Origin: Corallococcus caeni
GTDB lineage: Bacteria > Myxococcota > Myxococcia > Myxococcales > Myxococcaceae
Assembly (NCBI RefSeq): GCF_036245865.1
Contig: NZ_BTTW01000008.1
Coordinates: forward strand, 350,396 to 414,395
Direction of reading: 5' to 3'
DNA: 64,000 bases
Below are positions 1-9,695 of this stretch, piece by piece (position 1 is the stretch's first letter; every line of letters begins with the position of its first letter). The translations under genes and the position numbers were made by a program. Below the pieces are notes generated by a model that worked only from the letters and a program-made list of their open reading frames with translations, was not told the DNA's origin and made no database searches.

Positions 1-6
1 GAGAGT

Positions 7-876
7 TTAGGCCAGTTCGACTCCGGACCGCGCGACCTGAAGGGAGGCCTCCGCGATGTCCAGGTGCTCCCGCAGCAGCGCGTTGACGCGCTCCGCGAAG
101 CGCAGGGTGACGCCGTGCGAGGCCTGGGGGAGCTCCACGAAGCGCGCGCCGGGGATTCCCACCGCCAGGGCCTGTCCGGCGGTGGGGGGCGCGATGGGGT
201 CATGCGTGGCGCTCACGACCAGGGTCGGCACGCCCGCCAGCCCCCGGAGGAACGGCGTGGCGTCCGCGTTCCCCATGGCCCGGAACTGCCGCATCGCCAC
301 GGGGGGCTGAACCGCGAGGTCATGGTCGAACAGCGCCGCGAGCTGCTCCGCCACCGCATCCTTGTCGGCGTGGGCCAGCTCCTCGGGCGCCAGCACCATC
401 CGGAGGAAGGCGTGGCGCCGCATGCGCCGCGTGCCCACCTGCGTACGCAGGCCCATGAGCAGCATGCGCGGCGTGAGCCGGGTGGGCACCGCGCCCGTCG
501 CGAACGTGCACAGGAGCGCGAGGCTGCGCACCCGCTCGCGGGCCCGGTGCGCGAGGTACAGCGCCACCAGCCCTCCCAGCGAGTGCCCCACGACGTGCGC
601 GCTCTTCCACCCCTGCGCGTCCATCAGCGCGAGCACGTCCTCGGCCATCAGCTCCACCGTGAGCGCGTCGCCCGCGGGCTGGCTGGCGCCGAAGCCCCGG
701 TTGTCCAGGCAGAGGCAGCGGAAGTCGGAGGCCAGCCCCTCCACCTGGGGCCGCCAGCCGGTCGCGCCGATGCCCACCCCCTGGATCATCACCACCGGAG
801 GACCGTCTCCCTCCACGAACCAGCTCAGCGTGCAGCCCCGGTGCAAGGTGCTCTGTCGGCGGTAGGCGTGATTCAC
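7..876 (-). CDS. alpha/beta-fold hydrolase
   Basis: About 289 residues with a full alpha/beta hydrolase pattern: an HG-like oxyanion region near the N-terminus (MIQGVGIGATGW), the nucleophile elbow GHSLGG, an acid in SATHDPIAP and the catalytic His in ASHGVTL near the C-terminus. I place the start at GTG 876 because AGGAG lies six bases upstream; a longer frame to 903 has no such signal. No signal peptide, so probably cytoplasmic. The substrate cannot be told; the family includes lactonases, haloperoxidase-like and ester hydrolases. It is a single gene, divergent from the small exported protein at 964. Confidence 0.85.
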   Translation of the reverse strand: MNHAYRRQSTLHRGCTLSWFVEGDGPPVVMIQGVGIGATGWRPQVEGLASDFRCLCLDNRGFGASQPAGDALTVELMAEDVLALMDAQGWKSAHVVGHSLGGLVALYLAHRARERVRSLALLCTFATGAVPTRLTPRMLLMGLRTQVGTRRMRRHAFLRMVLAPEELAHADKDAVAEQLAALFDHDLAVQPPVAMRQFRAMGNADATPFLRGLAGVPTLVVSATHDPIAPPTAGQALAVGIPGARFVELPQASHGVTLRFAERVNALLREHLDIAEASLQVARSGVELA

Positions 877-963
877 GGAGGCTCCTGACGCAAAGAGACA
901 CAAGGCTAGCCTGTCTCAGTGTAGCTGGCGCTTCGCGAGGGCGTTGGAGCAGGCTCCCGGCCC

Positions 964-1317
964 ATGCCAATCCCTTCCTCGCATCGTCGCAAGGTCGTCC
1001 CCGCGGCACTCTTCTGCGCGGGACTCGCGCTGGGCTGGCCCCTGTTCGCGGGCGCGAAGCTCCAGGGTGGGGTGTGTGATCCGCTGAATGATGAAGCCGA
1101 AGGCGTCCGGCTGCGGCTCGTGTCAGCCACCGCGGATGGCGTCTCCATCATCCCCGAGCAGGGCACGGGCCCCATTGGCGCCGTCTACAACGTGTGGGCC
1201 GTGCGGCCGGAGGCCGGAGTGACCGGCGAGTTCGCGCGGGCCACGCTCTTCGAAGCCGAGCCGACGGAAGGCACGGGAGAGCTCTACCGGAACCTCAACC
1301 TCCAGAGGCAGCCATGA
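964..1317 (+). CDS. small exported protein, unknown function
   Basis: A 117-residue protein not recognised as any family. After a basic start (SHRRK) it has a hydrophobic stretch (VVPAALFCAGLALGWPLFAGA) that looks like a signal peptide with cleavage after AGA or similar. The rest is a compact domain with alternating hydrophobic residues that suggests beta structure. Its stop codon overlaps the start of the next gene (ATGA at 1314-1317), so the two are translationally coupled and probably act together in the envelope. The start could also be internal; the AT-poor upstream region gives no clear ribosome-binding site. Confidence 0.6.
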   Translation: MPIPSSHRRKVVPAALFCAGLALGWPLFAGAKLQGGVCDPLNDEAEGVRLRLVSATADGVSIIPEQGTGPIGAVYNVWAVRPEAGVTGEFARATLFEAEPTEGTGELYRNLNLQRQP

Positions 1318-1580
1318 GGAAGATTGGCATCGTGCTCGCGGGCATGCTGACCAGCGCCCTGGCCTCCACGCTGTTGACGGCCTGTTGTCCGGACCGCCCC
1401 CCGCGCGTGGTCTTCAGGCTTCCCTTCGGGACCTACACGGTGAGCACGCCCACGGCGGACACGAACTATCGCCTCGTCCTCTCCGAGGACGGCCTCACCG
1501 TGGTGGAGACCTTCGAGCGTGGGGGCAAGGTCTACCGGCAGGAGTACCGGGTGACGGAGCGGCAGGAGAGCGATACCTGA
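1314..1580 (+). CDS. small lipoprotein, unknown function
   Basis: An 88-residue protein with a classic lipoprotein signal: MRKIG, a hydrophobic core and the lipobox LLTAC ending at Cys24. The mature part has about 64 residues with short beta-like strands (FGTYTVSTP, NYRLVLSED, LTVVETFERGG) and no recognised domain. The ATG overlaps the stop of the upstream exported protein by four bases (ATGA). That coupling, rather than a long alternative frame from 1194, decides the start. Likely an envelope pair with its neighbour. Confidence 0.7.
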   Translation: MRKIGIVLAGMLTSALASTLLTACCPDRPPRVVFRLPFGTYTVSTPTADTNYRLVLSEDGLTVVETFERGGKVYRQEYRVTERQESDT

Positions 1581-1616
1581 GGAGCCGCCCTCGTCGGGTG
1601 CTCGCGGTGTCTGGCT

Positions 1617-3263
1617 TCAGCCGCGCCGGTCGCGCAGCCGGGTGTATGTGTATGAGACGAGCAGCAGCATGACGCCCAGCAGGATGAACGTGAGCACGCG
1701 TTGATCCGGCGGCAGCTTCGCCACGTCCACCAGCACCAACCGGCCCAGGGCGAGCCCCAGCACCGCCAGCGCGGCCAACCGGTACCAGCGCTCGTGCACC
1801 GCGAAGCCCACGCCGAAGAGGAGGAACGCCGCGATGACCCAGCCCAGCGTGACGAGGCCTTCGGGCATCCGCGCGCCCACCAGCGCCACCAGGGACAGCC
1901 CCGCGCCCACGGCGCAGATGGCGGTGAAGAGCGTCCGGGCCTCGGGCTGGGGCAGGCCGGCGACGCGCACCGTCCCTCCGCGCTCCACCAGCACGAACGC
2001 CACCACCAGCCCGGCGAGCAGCGTCAGCCGTCCCGGCGTCTCCCATTCACACGCGCCCAGCGCCACGTAGAGGATGAGCACGCCCACGCCCCGCAGCACC
2101 GGGGACTCCACCCCTCGCGCGGCCAGGCCCGCGACGAGCCCCGTCACCGTCCATGCCGCCACCAGCGCGACGTCGTCGTAGCGCGCGGGCATGGCCAGCG
2201 CGAGCGTCACCGCCGTCAGCGCGAGGTACGCGTGCGTCAGCGCCGCGGGCGCACGCTGGAGCCGCGACACGGCCGCCCCCGCGCCATGCGCCAGCGCGAC
2301 GACGAGCAGGAACGTGAAGAGGCCCGAGTCCTGCTCCTGGGAGACCTCGTACGCGCCCAGCGACGTCAGGCCCGCCCAGTTGAGCAGCGTGAACGCGAGG
2401 CTCGCGCGCACGGGCAGGTCGCGCGGACGGACGAGCAGCGCCACGGAGAACAGCAGGAAGTAGAGTGCGAGGAAGCCCAGGCTCAACACCAGGCGGTCGT
2501 GCTCGGGGGCCCCCGGCGCCATGTGTCCCGTGCGCACCGCCCAGACGACGTGCGTGCTGTACACGGCCACCAGGCTGGACATGGGGACGATGACCCAGCG
2601 GTTGCGCACGAGGAAGAACAGCGCGCCCGCCGCGAGCAGCGTGGTGGACAGCAACGTGAACGCGGTGATGTCGCTGAGCATCCCCGTGTGCAGCCCCAGG
2701 AACAGCGCGATGCCCGCCACCGTCTCCGACTGCATCCGGTGCGCGATGGTGACGATGGCCACCACGAAGCCCGCCAGCAGCACCAGCGCCAGCACCTCGC
2801 TGTCGATGACCCGCACCGCCGGGATGAAGTGCAGCGCGTAGGTGACGAAGTACGCGAGCGCCAGGCCCCCGCCGAAGACGATGCGGCCGAACAGTTGATG
2901 CCGCTGGGCCAGCCACAACCCGAACGCGCCCAGCCCCGCGCTGAGCAGGTAGCCCGCGCCCACGCGCGCCAGCACCCCCAGCTCCCCGAAGTGGTAGGTG
3001 ATGAGGTACGCGATGCCGATGATGAGCGCCACGATGCCCAGGCGGCTCAGCCAGTAGGTGCCGACATGCGCCTCCAGGTCCCGCTGCTCGGGAGCGGCCA
3101 CGGCCGGTGCGGCGATGGGGACCGGCGAGACGGCGGGCATGGACCCGGGACGCGGCACCTCCCGGGCCTCCACCTTCGCGAGCCGCGTCTCCAGGGCCGC
3201 GACCGTCGCCTCCAGCCGCTTCACCGTGTCCCGCAGGTCCTGCCCTTCACCCTCGTCCGACAT
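1617..3263 (-). CDS. DUF2339 family polytopic membrane protein
   Basis: 548 residues. The N-terminus (about 1-45) is a coiled coil (LRDTVKRLEATVAALETRLAKVEA), followed by a Pro/Ala linker and then many closely packed hydrophobic helices, at least 14 by eye, to the C-terminus (FILLGVMLLLVSYTYTRLRDRRG). The coiled coil plus a WLSRLGIVALIIGIAYL-type first helix is typical of DUF2339. The family's role is not established; it is an inner-membrane protein. It sits alone, transcribed away from the YebC-like gene's start and convergent with the small lipoprotein gene. Confidence 0.85.
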   Translation of the reverse strand: MSDEGEGQDLRDTVKRLEATVAALETRLAKVEAREVPRPGSMPAVSPVPIAAPAVAAPEQRDLEAHVGTYWLSRLGIVALIIGIAYLITYHFGELGVLARVGAGYLLSAGLGAFGLWLAQRHQLFGRIVFGGGLALAYFVTYALHFIPAVRVIDSEVLALVLLAGFVVAIVTIAHRMQSETVAGIALFLGLHTGMLSDITAFTLLSTTLLAAGALFFLVRNRWVIVPMSSLVAVYSTHVVWAVRTGHMAPGAPEHDRLVLSLGFLALYFLLFSVALLVRPRDLPVRASLAFTLLNWAGLTSLGAYEVSQEQDSGLFTFLLVVALAHGAGAAVSRLQRAPAALTHAYLALTAVTLALAMPARYDDVALVAAWTVTGLVAGLAARGVESPVLRGVGVLILYVALGACEWETPGRLTLLAGLVVAFVLVERGGTVRVAGLPQPEARTLFTAICAVGAGLSLVALVGARMPEGLVTLGWVIAAFLLFGVGFAVHERWYRLAALAVLGLALGRLVLVDVAKLPPDQRVLTFILLGVMLLLVSYTYTRLRDRRG

Positions 3264-3326
3264 GGACTCCCCTCGTGCGCCACCGCGCTTCCCGGCGGAT
3301 GCGCACGGGGGCCGGATGCCGGTGCT

Positions 3327-4055
3327 TCAGGCGAGGTTGTGGAAGACGTGCTGCACGTCGTCGTCCTGCTCCAGCATGTCCACCAGCTTGAGCACCTCCG
3401 TGGCCTGCTCCTCGGGCAGCTCCTTGAGGGTGCCGGGCAGGGGGATGTACTCGGACTGCGTGGACACGGGCGCGATGCCCTTGGCTTCAATCGCGGACAT
3501 GAGCTTGCCGAAGTCCGCGAACTTGCAGCGCAAGAGCAGCTGCTTCTCGCCCTTCTCGCCGGTCGTCTCGCCCATCTCCTCCAGCCCGTGGTCGATGAGC
3601 TCCAGCTCCAGCTCCTCCGCGTTCACGCCCTCGGCGTCCAGGCGGATGGCGCCCATGTGCTCGAAGAGGCGGGACACGCTGCCCGCCGTGCCCATGCTCC
3701 CGCCCAGCTTGGTGAAGGGGAAGCGGACGTTGGCCACGGTGCGCGTGACGTTGTCCGTGGCGGCCTCCACCAGGATGCCCACGCCGTGGGGCGCGAAGCC
3801 TTCGTAGAGGAGGATCTGGTAGTCGGCCTGGTCCTGACCGCTGGCGCGCTTGATGGCCGCGTCCACGTTGGTCTTGGGCATGTTCGCCGCGCGGGCGTTC
3901 TGCACGGCCCGGCGCAGCGCGGGGTTCGACTCGATGTTCGGCCCGCCCGCCTTCACCGCGATCACGATGTCCTTCGTGATGCGCGTGAAGACCTTCGCCA
4001 TCTTGTTCCAGCGGGCGAACATCGTCGCCTTGCGTGTCTCGAAAATGCGTCCCAT
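3327..4055 (-). CDS. YebC/PmpR/TACO1 family protein
   Basis: 242 residues. The start ATG 4055 gives [21 protein letters not shown], which aligns with the family start even though most members begin MAGHSKW. Family signatures follow: [28 protein letters not shown], an [12 protein letters not shown] stretch, [11 protein letters not shown]-like text and a C-terminal acidic domain ending in [12 protein letters not shown]. Family members are described as DNA-binding regulators and, more recently, as translation factors; the sequence does not choose between these. The N-terminal variant MGRIFE..K is like the second YebC subgroup seen in Bacteroidetes. Single gene, same strand as the DUF1611 gene 58 bases upstream. 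Confidence 0.9.
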   Translation of the reverse strand: MGRIFETRKATMFARWNKMAKVFTRITKDIVIAVKAGGPNIESNPALRRAVQNARAANMPKTNVDAAIKRASGQDQADYQILLYEGFAPHGVGILVEAATDNVTRTVANVRFPFTKLGGSMGTAGSVSRLFEHMGAIRLDAEGVNAEELELELIDHGLEEMGETTGEKGEKQLLLRCKFADFGKLMSAIEAKGIAPVSTQSEYIPLPGTLKELPEEQATEVLKLVDMLEQDDDVQHVFHNLA

Positions 4056-4113
4056 GGTGTCCTCAATATACCGTGACCCGCCCCAGTGGAGAGGGTTTCG
4101 GAAAGGGGTTGCG

Positions 4114-5127
4114 TCACCCGCGCGGGAAGCGGCTCGCCAGCGCGTCGGCCAGGGGGCCCGCGCCCGTGCGCAGGGGGTCCACGCAGGGCAGGCCATGCGC
4201 CCGGCCGGTGGACTCCAGCAGCGATAGCGCCTCGGCCTCGCCCAGGTGTTCGGTGTTGATGGCGATGCCCGTGCACTGGATGGCCGGGTTCGTCAGGCGG
4301 CCCTCAAGCACCGTGCGGTCGATGACGTCCTGGATGGAGGGCAGCGGGTGCTGCACGCCCCGCATGCGCGTGCGCGTGGGCTCGTGGCAGACGATGAAGG
4401 CGTCCGGCTGCGCGCCGTGCAGCAGGCCCAGCGTGACGCCCGCGAAGGAGGGGTGGAACAGCGACCCCTGGCCCTCCACCACGTCCCAGTGGTCCGCGTC
4501 GTTCGCGGGCGTGAGCCACTCCGCCGCGCCGGAGACGAAGTCGGACACCACGGCGTCCAGCGCCACGCCGCGCCCGGAGATGAGGATGCCCGTCTGCCCG
4601 GTGGCCCGGAAGTCCGCCTTCCACCCGCGCTGGCGCAGCTCCTTCTCCAGCGCCAGCGCCGTGTACTTCTTGCCCACCGCGCAGTCGGTGCCCACGGTCA
4701 GGACGCGCAGGCCGGGCCGCTTCGTGCCCTGGCCCGTGGCGAAATCCCGGTCCGGGAAGCGCACGTCGTGCAGCCTGCGCCCGTGCCTCGCCGCCGCGGC
4801 CGCCACGGCGGGGAAGGAGGACAGCCGCTTGTGCAGCCCGGTGGCCACGTCCAGCCCGGCCTCCAGCGCCCGCGTCAGCGTGTCCACCCACGCGTCCGCC
4901 AGCACGCCGCCCGGGTTCACCACGCCCACCACCAGCGTGCGCGCGCCCTTCGCCTTCGCCCGGGCAAGGTCCATGTCCGGCAGGCCACAGTCCGCCACGC
5001 AGCCCGGGAGGCGCAGCTGACCCACGCACCAGTCGGGCCGCCAGTCCACGATGCCGTGGGCCGTCTTGGCCGCGAGCTGATCCTTCACGTCCCCCAGGAA
5101 CAGCAGGTAGGGCTTGTCGATGTCCAC
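4114..5127 (-). CDS. DUF1611 family P-loop protein (DgcN-like)
   Basis: About 337 residues. Start taken as GTG 5127, giving [14 protein letters not shown], because AAGG lies seven bases upstream and family members start close to this motif; a GTG at 5190 would add 21 poorly conserved residues. Visible motifs: [15 protein letters not shown] near the N-terminus, a P-loop-like [13 protein letters not shown] in the middle, and [18 protein letters not shown] toward the C-terminus. The family contains DgcN, an N-acetyltransferase of D-glutamate catabolism that usually sits beside the epimerase-like DgcA. No dgcA is present here, so the assignment stops at the family level. Divergent from the lipoprotein at 5243. 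Confidence 0.8.
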   Translation of the reverse strand: MDIDKPYLLFLGDVKDQLAAKTAHGIVDWRPDWCVGQLRLPGCVADCGLPDMDLARAKAKGARTLVVGVVNPGGVLADAWVDTLTRALEAGLDVATGLHKRLSSFPAVAAAAARHGRRLHDVRFPDRDFATGQGTKRPGLRVLTVGTDCAVGKKYTALALEKELRQRGWKADFRATGQTGILISGRGVALDAVVSDFVSGAAEWLTPANDADHWDVVEGQGSLFHPSFAGVTLGLLHGAQPDAFIVCHEPTRTRMRGVQHPLPSIQDVIDRTVLEGRLTNPAIQCTGIAINTEHLGEAEALSLLESTGRAHGLPCVDPLRTGAGPLADALASRFPRG

Positions 5128-5242
5128 GCGCGGTGCCTTAGCACGGCCGAAAAACGGCGTGGAAATGGCGCGGGGGAATAAGCGCGACACCGGACGTAAC
5201 AGGGAGGAGCCCGCTTACGGGCACCGTCTTCCGGAGTCACCC

Positions 5243-5863
5243 ATGCGCTTCATTCCTGCCGCAGCCGTCGTGTTCGCCGCCTCGCTCGCCACCGCCTGTG
5301 GCGGCCCCCTCGAGGAGGAGGCCCCTGGCGCGGAGGTCGTGGACGAGTCCCTCGCCAGCCAGGAGCAGGGCGTCGACGAGTCCTGCGTGGGCTCGAGCGT
5401 GGTGCTGGCGCAGCCGGACGGCGCTTCGGTCGCGGCTGTGTTTCCCCACTGCTCGTACGCGGACGCGGCGGCGGCCTCCAACGACGGCACCTATGATCAG
5501 CCGTCCTGTGCCCACCGCTTCGTGACGGAGGTCACCGGCCTGGCGGGCAACTACGCCCAGCCGTTCGTGGAGGTCATCCCCGCGTCGAGCAACGTCACGG
5601 AGAGCGCCTGCAAGGGCCTGGCGATCGCCGGCGCCGCGTTCGGCTACGCGAATGGCTACTGGTATTCGCTGGGCTCGGTGAGCACCACCGGCACGTGGTA
5701 CCCGGCGGGTCCCTTCTTCCCGGCGTTCTGCGGGCTGCGCGTCAACATCGGCTCGGGCGGGTCCGGCTACAGCAAGATGCGCGTCACGGGCCTCGGCGCG
5801 GCGCTGGGCGTCTTCAAGGCCCGGGTGCGCACGGGCGTTCGCATCGGCAACGGCCCCTGCTAG
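5243..5863 (+). CDS. lipoprotein, unknown function
   Basis: 206 residues. The start ATG 5243 has GGAG seven bases upstream and gives a clean lipoprotein signal (MRFIPAAAVVFAASLATAC, lipobox LATAC). The mature part begins with an acidic linker (EEEAPGAEVVDESLASQEQG), then a domain with five cysteines, aromatic Gly-rich segments (YANGYWYSLGS, WYPAGPFFPAFCGLRVNIGSGG) and no match I recognise. The DESLASQEQ linker resembles the start of the mature lipoprotein at 10533, which suggests a shared export or surface-linker type in this organism. It is followed by a short hairpin and the ECF sigma gene. Confidence 0.75.
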   Translation: MRFIPAAAVVFAASLATACGGPLEEEAPGAEVVDESLASQEQGVDESCVGSSVVLAQPDGASVAAVFPHCSYADAAAASNDGTYDQPSCAHRFVTEVTGLAGNYAQPFVEVIPASSNVTESACKGLAIAGAAFGYANGYWYSLGSVSTTGTWYPAGPFFPAFCGLRVNIGSGGSGYSKMRVTGLGAALGVFKARVRTGVRIGNGPC

Positions 5864-5887
5864 CCCTCCGGGCCGCCGTCCCGGGTG

Positions 5888-5906
5888 TCCCACCTGTCGG
5901 GTGGGA
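5888..5906 (+). terminator. hairpin downstream of lipoprotein gene
   Basis: TCCCACC pairs with GGTGGGA around a five-base loop, 25 bases after the lipoprotein stop codon. There is no T-run, so it may end transcription weakly or only protect the 3' end. It separates the lipoprotein from the ECF sigma factor. Confidence 0.35.
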
Positions 5907-5967
5907 AGCGCTGGGGAGGGTGTCGACGGACTTCGCGGGAGGGGCGGCTCCTGCTAGGAACGCCCCT

Positions 5968-6582
5968 GTGGTGTTCCGCCCGCGATCGCCCCGCGTCGCC
6001 CCCCGGCCCGGGGAGTCCTCCGCATCCGACGCGGAGGTGCCTTCGGCTTCCCGTGAGGACGCCGCGGAGTTCCAGGCGCTCGTCGCGCAGTGCGCGCCGG
6101 CGCTGGAGGCGCGGGCCCGCATCCTGTGCCGGGGCCGCAACCCGTCGGACGCGAAGGACCTGCTGCAGGAGACCTACGAGCGCGCCTTCCGCGCGTTTCA
6201 TACGTATGACCGGTCCGCGCCCCCCATGGCGTGGCTGGCGTCCATCCTCGTTCGACGCTTCCTCGACTGGTGCCGGCACGACCGGCGCCACCCCCACGAG
6301 GAGTTCACCGACACGATGGGGGACACCCTGGCGGAGGCCGAAGCCGCCCCGGAGACGTGGGCGCGCTACACGTTGGATGACGTGTGGCAGGCGGTGGAAC
6401 AGCTTCCCCCGGAGCTGCGCGAGGTGGTCCGCATGAAGGACATGGAGCGACAGAGCTACGCGGAGATCGGCCGACGGCTCGGCATCCCGTCCATGACGGT
6501 GGGCACCCGCCTGTTCCGGGCGCGCAAGAAGCTCAAGGAGCTGCTCCTGGCCCGGGAAGGGACCGCGGAGGGGCCGGCATGA
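5968..6582 (+). CDS. ECF-family RNA polymerase sigma factor
   Basis: About 204 residues from GTG 5968 (AGGAA seven bases upstream; GTG 5971 is also possible). After a Pro/Arg-rich leader of about 30 residues comes sigma region 2 (FQALVAQCAPALEARARILC, then DAKDLLQETYERAFRAF with the core-binding helix, then MAWLASILVRRFLDWCRHDRR). Region 4 is at about 140-195 (VEQLPPELREVVRMKDM, YAEIGRRLGIPSMTVGTRLFRARKKL). It has no region 3, as expected for ECF sigmas. It overlaps the next gene by ATGA, and that protein starts with an anti-sigma zinc finger, so the sigma is very likely held inactive at the membrane by it. Confidence 0.93.
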   Translation: MVFRPRSPRVAPRPGESSASDAEVPSASREDAAEFQALVAQCAPALEARARILCRGRNPSDAKDLLQETYERAFRAFHTYDRSAPPMAWLASILVRRFLDWCRHDRRHPHEEFTDTMGDTLAEAEAAPETWARYTLDDVWQAVEQLPPELREVVRMKDMERQSYAEIGRRLGIPSMTVGTRLFRARKKLKELLLAREGTAEGPA

Positions 6583-9500
6583 CGGTGTCATGTGAACAGC
6601 TCGCCGCCTTCGTGGACGGAGAGCTTCCGCCCGAGGAGGCCGAGGCCTTCCAGCTCCACCTCGCGGACTGCGCGGAGTGCCAGGCCGGCCTGGAGGACCA
6701 GGTGCAGGCGAGCCTCCTCGTGCAGGCCGCCGCGGACGCCCGTCCCGGTGCGCAGGCGGGGGCCGGAGCGTCGCCGGGGGCGGACGCCCGGCCCGGCGTG
6801 GGCCTCCGGGCCGTGCCTGGGACGGGAAACCCGTCCGCGCCGGTGTCCGACGCCGGGGAGCGGTCCTCCCTCTCTCGCTCCGAACGTCCCCGCGCACGCG
6901 CCTGGGATCGCCGCCGCGTGGCGGGCTTCGCGGCGGCCGCCGCCGCGGTGGTGCTCGCCGTGCTCGCGGTGGGGCGTCCGTGGAGGTCGTCCGGGTCGGA
7001 GCGCGCGCTGCCCTTCGCGCTCGCCGCCGTGCGCCCCCTGGAGGGCCGGCTGAGCCACCCGGGGCTCGCGGACTACCGCGCCCTGGGCACGATGCGCGGC
7101 AGCGCGGATGGCCGGCCGGAGTTGGACCTCAAGGCCCTGACGGAGCTGGAGGCGAAGGGGGACCTGCACGGCGTCGCGACCGCGTGGCTCGCGGCCGGGG
7201 ACTTCGAGCGCGCGGAGCGCATCCTGGAGCGCCTGCCCGCGTCGCCCGCCGTGCTGGGCGACCTGGCGCTGGCGGCCCTGGGCCGGGCCCAGCCGGAGCG
7301 CGCGCTGTCCATCCTGGAGCTCGGCCTGGAGTCCGCGCCGGACGACGCGCGGCTGCACTGGAACCGGGGCCTCGCGCTCCAGGCGCTCTCGCTGGAGCTG
7401 GCCGCCGCGGAGGAGTTCTCCCGCGTGGCGCGGGCGAAGGAGCCCGGCTGGAGCACCGAGGCCGTGGAGCGCGCGGACGGCCTGCGCAAGGGCGCGCTGG
7501 CGCGGCGCGACTCGTGGAAGGCCATGAACGCGGCCGGCATGGCGCTGGCGCTGGACGGCACGCCGTACCCGGCCTCCATGGCGCGGCGAAACCCGGACCT
7601 GGCGCGGCTGTACCTCTACCACGCGCTGCGCGCGGCCCCGTCCGTGGAGCGGGTGAAGGCGCTGGCGCCGCTGGCCGGAGTGCTGGACGAAGCCACCCGC
7701 ACGAAGACGGCGAGCGCCTACGTGGCCCGCGTCGCGGCGGCGGACTTCCACAAGCGCGGCCCGCTGGCGAACACCTACCGGGAGATATTGACCGGCACGC
7801 GGACGCTGGAGGGCGCGGAGGCGGACGCGTTCCTCGCGCGGCTGCGGCGCTCCAGTGAGCGCGACCTGCTGCTGGGCGCCATCCTGCTGCTCCACCAGGA
7901 GGACCGCTTCGTCGACGAGCTGACGACGCTGGTCCGGCAGTCCGGCGAGCCCGCATGGTACGACGCACCGCTCGCCCGGGGCCGGGCGCAGGCGGCGCTG
8001 GCGCGGGGCGACGCGCAGACGGCGGAGAAGTCCCTCCAGGACGGGCTGGCCGCGTGCCGGAGCGCGGGCTTCCAGTACCGCTGCGTGGACCTCCAGCGGC
8101 ACATGGCGGGCCTCTACAACCGGCTGGACCGCCGCAAGGAGGCCGAGTCCCTGGCCCGCTCCGCGCTGGAGGAGGCGTTCCGCAGCGACAGCTGGTTCCA
8201 GGAGGAGCGGCTCCTGGCGGAGCTGGTGACGAGCGCGCGGCTGAGCCACGACCCGGCGCTGGCCCGCGCGTTCCTGGACGAGTACGTCCAGCACGCGCCG
8301 GAGGACTGCGCGCGCCGCTCGGAGTACCACCACGCGCGGGCGCTCCTCTTCGTAGAGGACCTGGACGCGAAGCGGGCCCGGCGCGAGGTGCAGGACGCGC
8401 TCGCCTGTCCCAGCGCGCCCACGCTCCTGGAGGTCGCCGTCGCCGGAGACCTGCTGCGGCTGGAGGGCAGCGCGGTGCCGGGCCGCGAGCTGGACCGCGT
8501 GCGCGAGCGCCTCCGCGTGCTGCGCGAGGACCCGTCGCTGACGGCGGGCGAGCGGCTGCTCGTGGACCACATCGAGGGGCGCATCCTCATCGAGCGCGAC
8601 CGCGACGCGGGCCGCAAGCTGCTCCGCGGGGTCATCACCGGCTCCGCGCTCCAGCGCTCCACCGACATCGAGGCGCGCAAGGCCTGGGCCCACAGCCACC
8701 ACGTGCTGGTGATGGACGCCGGCCGGGCGAAGGAGTGGGGCCCCGCCGTGGACCTGCTCGCGGAGGAGGTGGACCGCACCGCGCCCACGTCGTGCCTGCT
8801 GGCGCTGGCCGGCCAGGACGAACGGCTGCTCTTCGTCGCCCGCGGCCCCACCGGCGCGAGCAGCGGGCTGTACCTCAACGCCCTGAAGCGGCCCCTGCGC
8901 GAACAGGTGCCCGCGGTGCCCGAGCCGCTCCTCCAGGTGCTCGCCGGCTGCGACGCGGTGCGGGTGCTCGCGGAGCCCATCCTCCAGGGGCGCCCCGGGC
9001 TGCTGTCGGTGGACCGCGCGTGGAGCTACCTCGCCCCCGGCGGCCACCGCGTGGAGGCCCCGGCCGTGGCGCCCGCCCCGAAGCGGCTGGTGGTGTCGGA
9101 CGTGGAGCCGCCCGCGGCGCTGGGGCTGCCGCGCCTGATGCCGTGGAAGGGCGCGACGGGCCCGGGCGACGTCCACCTGCGGGGTCGCGCGGCCACGCCG
9201 GAGGCGGTGCTCGCGGAGATGAAGGACGCCACGGAGGTGGAGCTGCACACGCACGGCCTGTCCGGCGCCGTGTCCGACGCGGCCTTCCTGGCGCTGTCCC
9301 CCGACGCGGCCGGCCGTTACGCGCTCACGGCGGAGGACCTGGAAGGTCAGACGCTCCAGGGCGCCCCGGTGGTGATGCTGGCCGCCTGCGACGCGAACGT
9401 GGGTGCGTGGCGCTACCACGCGGTGTGGAGCCTGCCGGCCGCGCTCATCCAGGCGGGCGCCCGGGCCGTGGTCGCGCCGTCCACGGAGGTGCCGGACGTG

Positions 9501-9641
9501 GAGGCCGGGGCCTTCTTCCAGGCGCTGCTGGACTCCCTGCGGCGCGGCACACCGCCCGCGCAGGCGCTCCGGGACACCCGCGCCCGGTGGCTCCAGCAGG
9601 GCAGCGCCCGGTGGGTCCAGGATCTGGTCGCGTTCGAATAA
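6579..9641 (+). CDS. anti-sigma zinc finger / TM / TPR-like / CHAT protease fusion
   Basis: 1020 residues. Residues 1-40 form an anti-sigma zinc finger (C5, then H27-x3-C31-x2-C34). A Pro/Ala/Gly linker leads to one transmembrane helix at about 114-131 (VAGFAAAAAAVVLAVLAVG). Residues from about 165 to 780 are alpha-helical repeats of TPR type (e.g. ALAALGRAQPERALSILELGLESAPDDARL). The C-terminal part from about 790 is a CHAT domain, a caspase-like peptidase: the catalytic pair appears intact as His in HTHG (890 or 892) and Cys937 in MLAACDANVG. The ATG overlaps the sigma factor stop (ATGA). Inference: the finger binds the sigma inside the cell; the repeats and CHAT domain lie on the other side of the membrane if there is only one TM. 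Signal and substrate are unknown. Confidence 0.88.
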   Translation: MTVSCEQLAAFVDGELPPEEAEAFQLHLADCAECQAGLEDQVQASLLVQAAADARPGAQAGAGASPGADARPGVGLRAVPGTGNPSAPVSDAGERSSLSRSERPRARAWDRRRVAGFAAAAAAVVLAVLAVGRPWRSSGSERALPFALAAVRPLEGRLSHPGLADYRALGTMRGSADGRPELDLKALTELEAKGDLHGVATAWLAAGDFERAERILERLPASPAVLGDLALAALGRAQPERALSILELGLESAPDDARLHWNRGLALQALSLELAAAEEFSRVARAKEPGWSTEAVERADGLRKGALARRDSWKAMNAAGMALALDGTPYPASMARRNPDLARLYLYHALRAAPSVERVKALAPLAGVLDEATRTKTASAYVARVAAADFHKRGPLANTYREILTGTRTLEGAEADAFLARLRRSSERDLLLGAILLLHQEDRFVDELTTLVRQSGEPAWYDAPLARGRAQAALARGDAQTAEKSLQDGLAACRSAGFQYRCVDLQRHMAGLYNRLDRRKEAESLARSALEEAFRSDSWFQEERLLAELVTSARLSHDPALARAFLDEYVQHAPEDCARRSEYHHARALLFVEDLDAKRARREVQDALACPSAPTLLEVAVAGDLLRLEGSAVPGRELDRVRERLRVLREDPSLTAGERLLVDHIEGRILIERDRDAGRKLLRGVITGSALQRSTDIEARKAWAHSHHVLVMDAGRAKEWGPAVDLLAEEVDRTAPTSCLLALAGQDERLLFVARGPTGASSGLYLNALKRPLREQVPAVPEPLLQVLAGCDAVRVLAEPILQGRPGLLSVDRAWSYLAPGGHRVEAPAVAPAPKRLVVSDVEPPAALGLPRLMPWKGATGPGDVHLRGRAATPEAVLAEMKDATEVELHTHGLSGAVSDAAFLALSPDAAGRYALTAEDLEGQTLQGAPVVMLAACDANVGAWRYHAVWSLPAALIQAGARAVVAPSTEVPDVEAGAFFQALLDSLRRGTPPAQALRDTRARWLQQGSARWVQDLVAFE

Positions 9642-9695
9642 CCGGACTTCCGGCGAATAATCGCGCCCGAACGCGTATGGGAACCGGGAGGAATC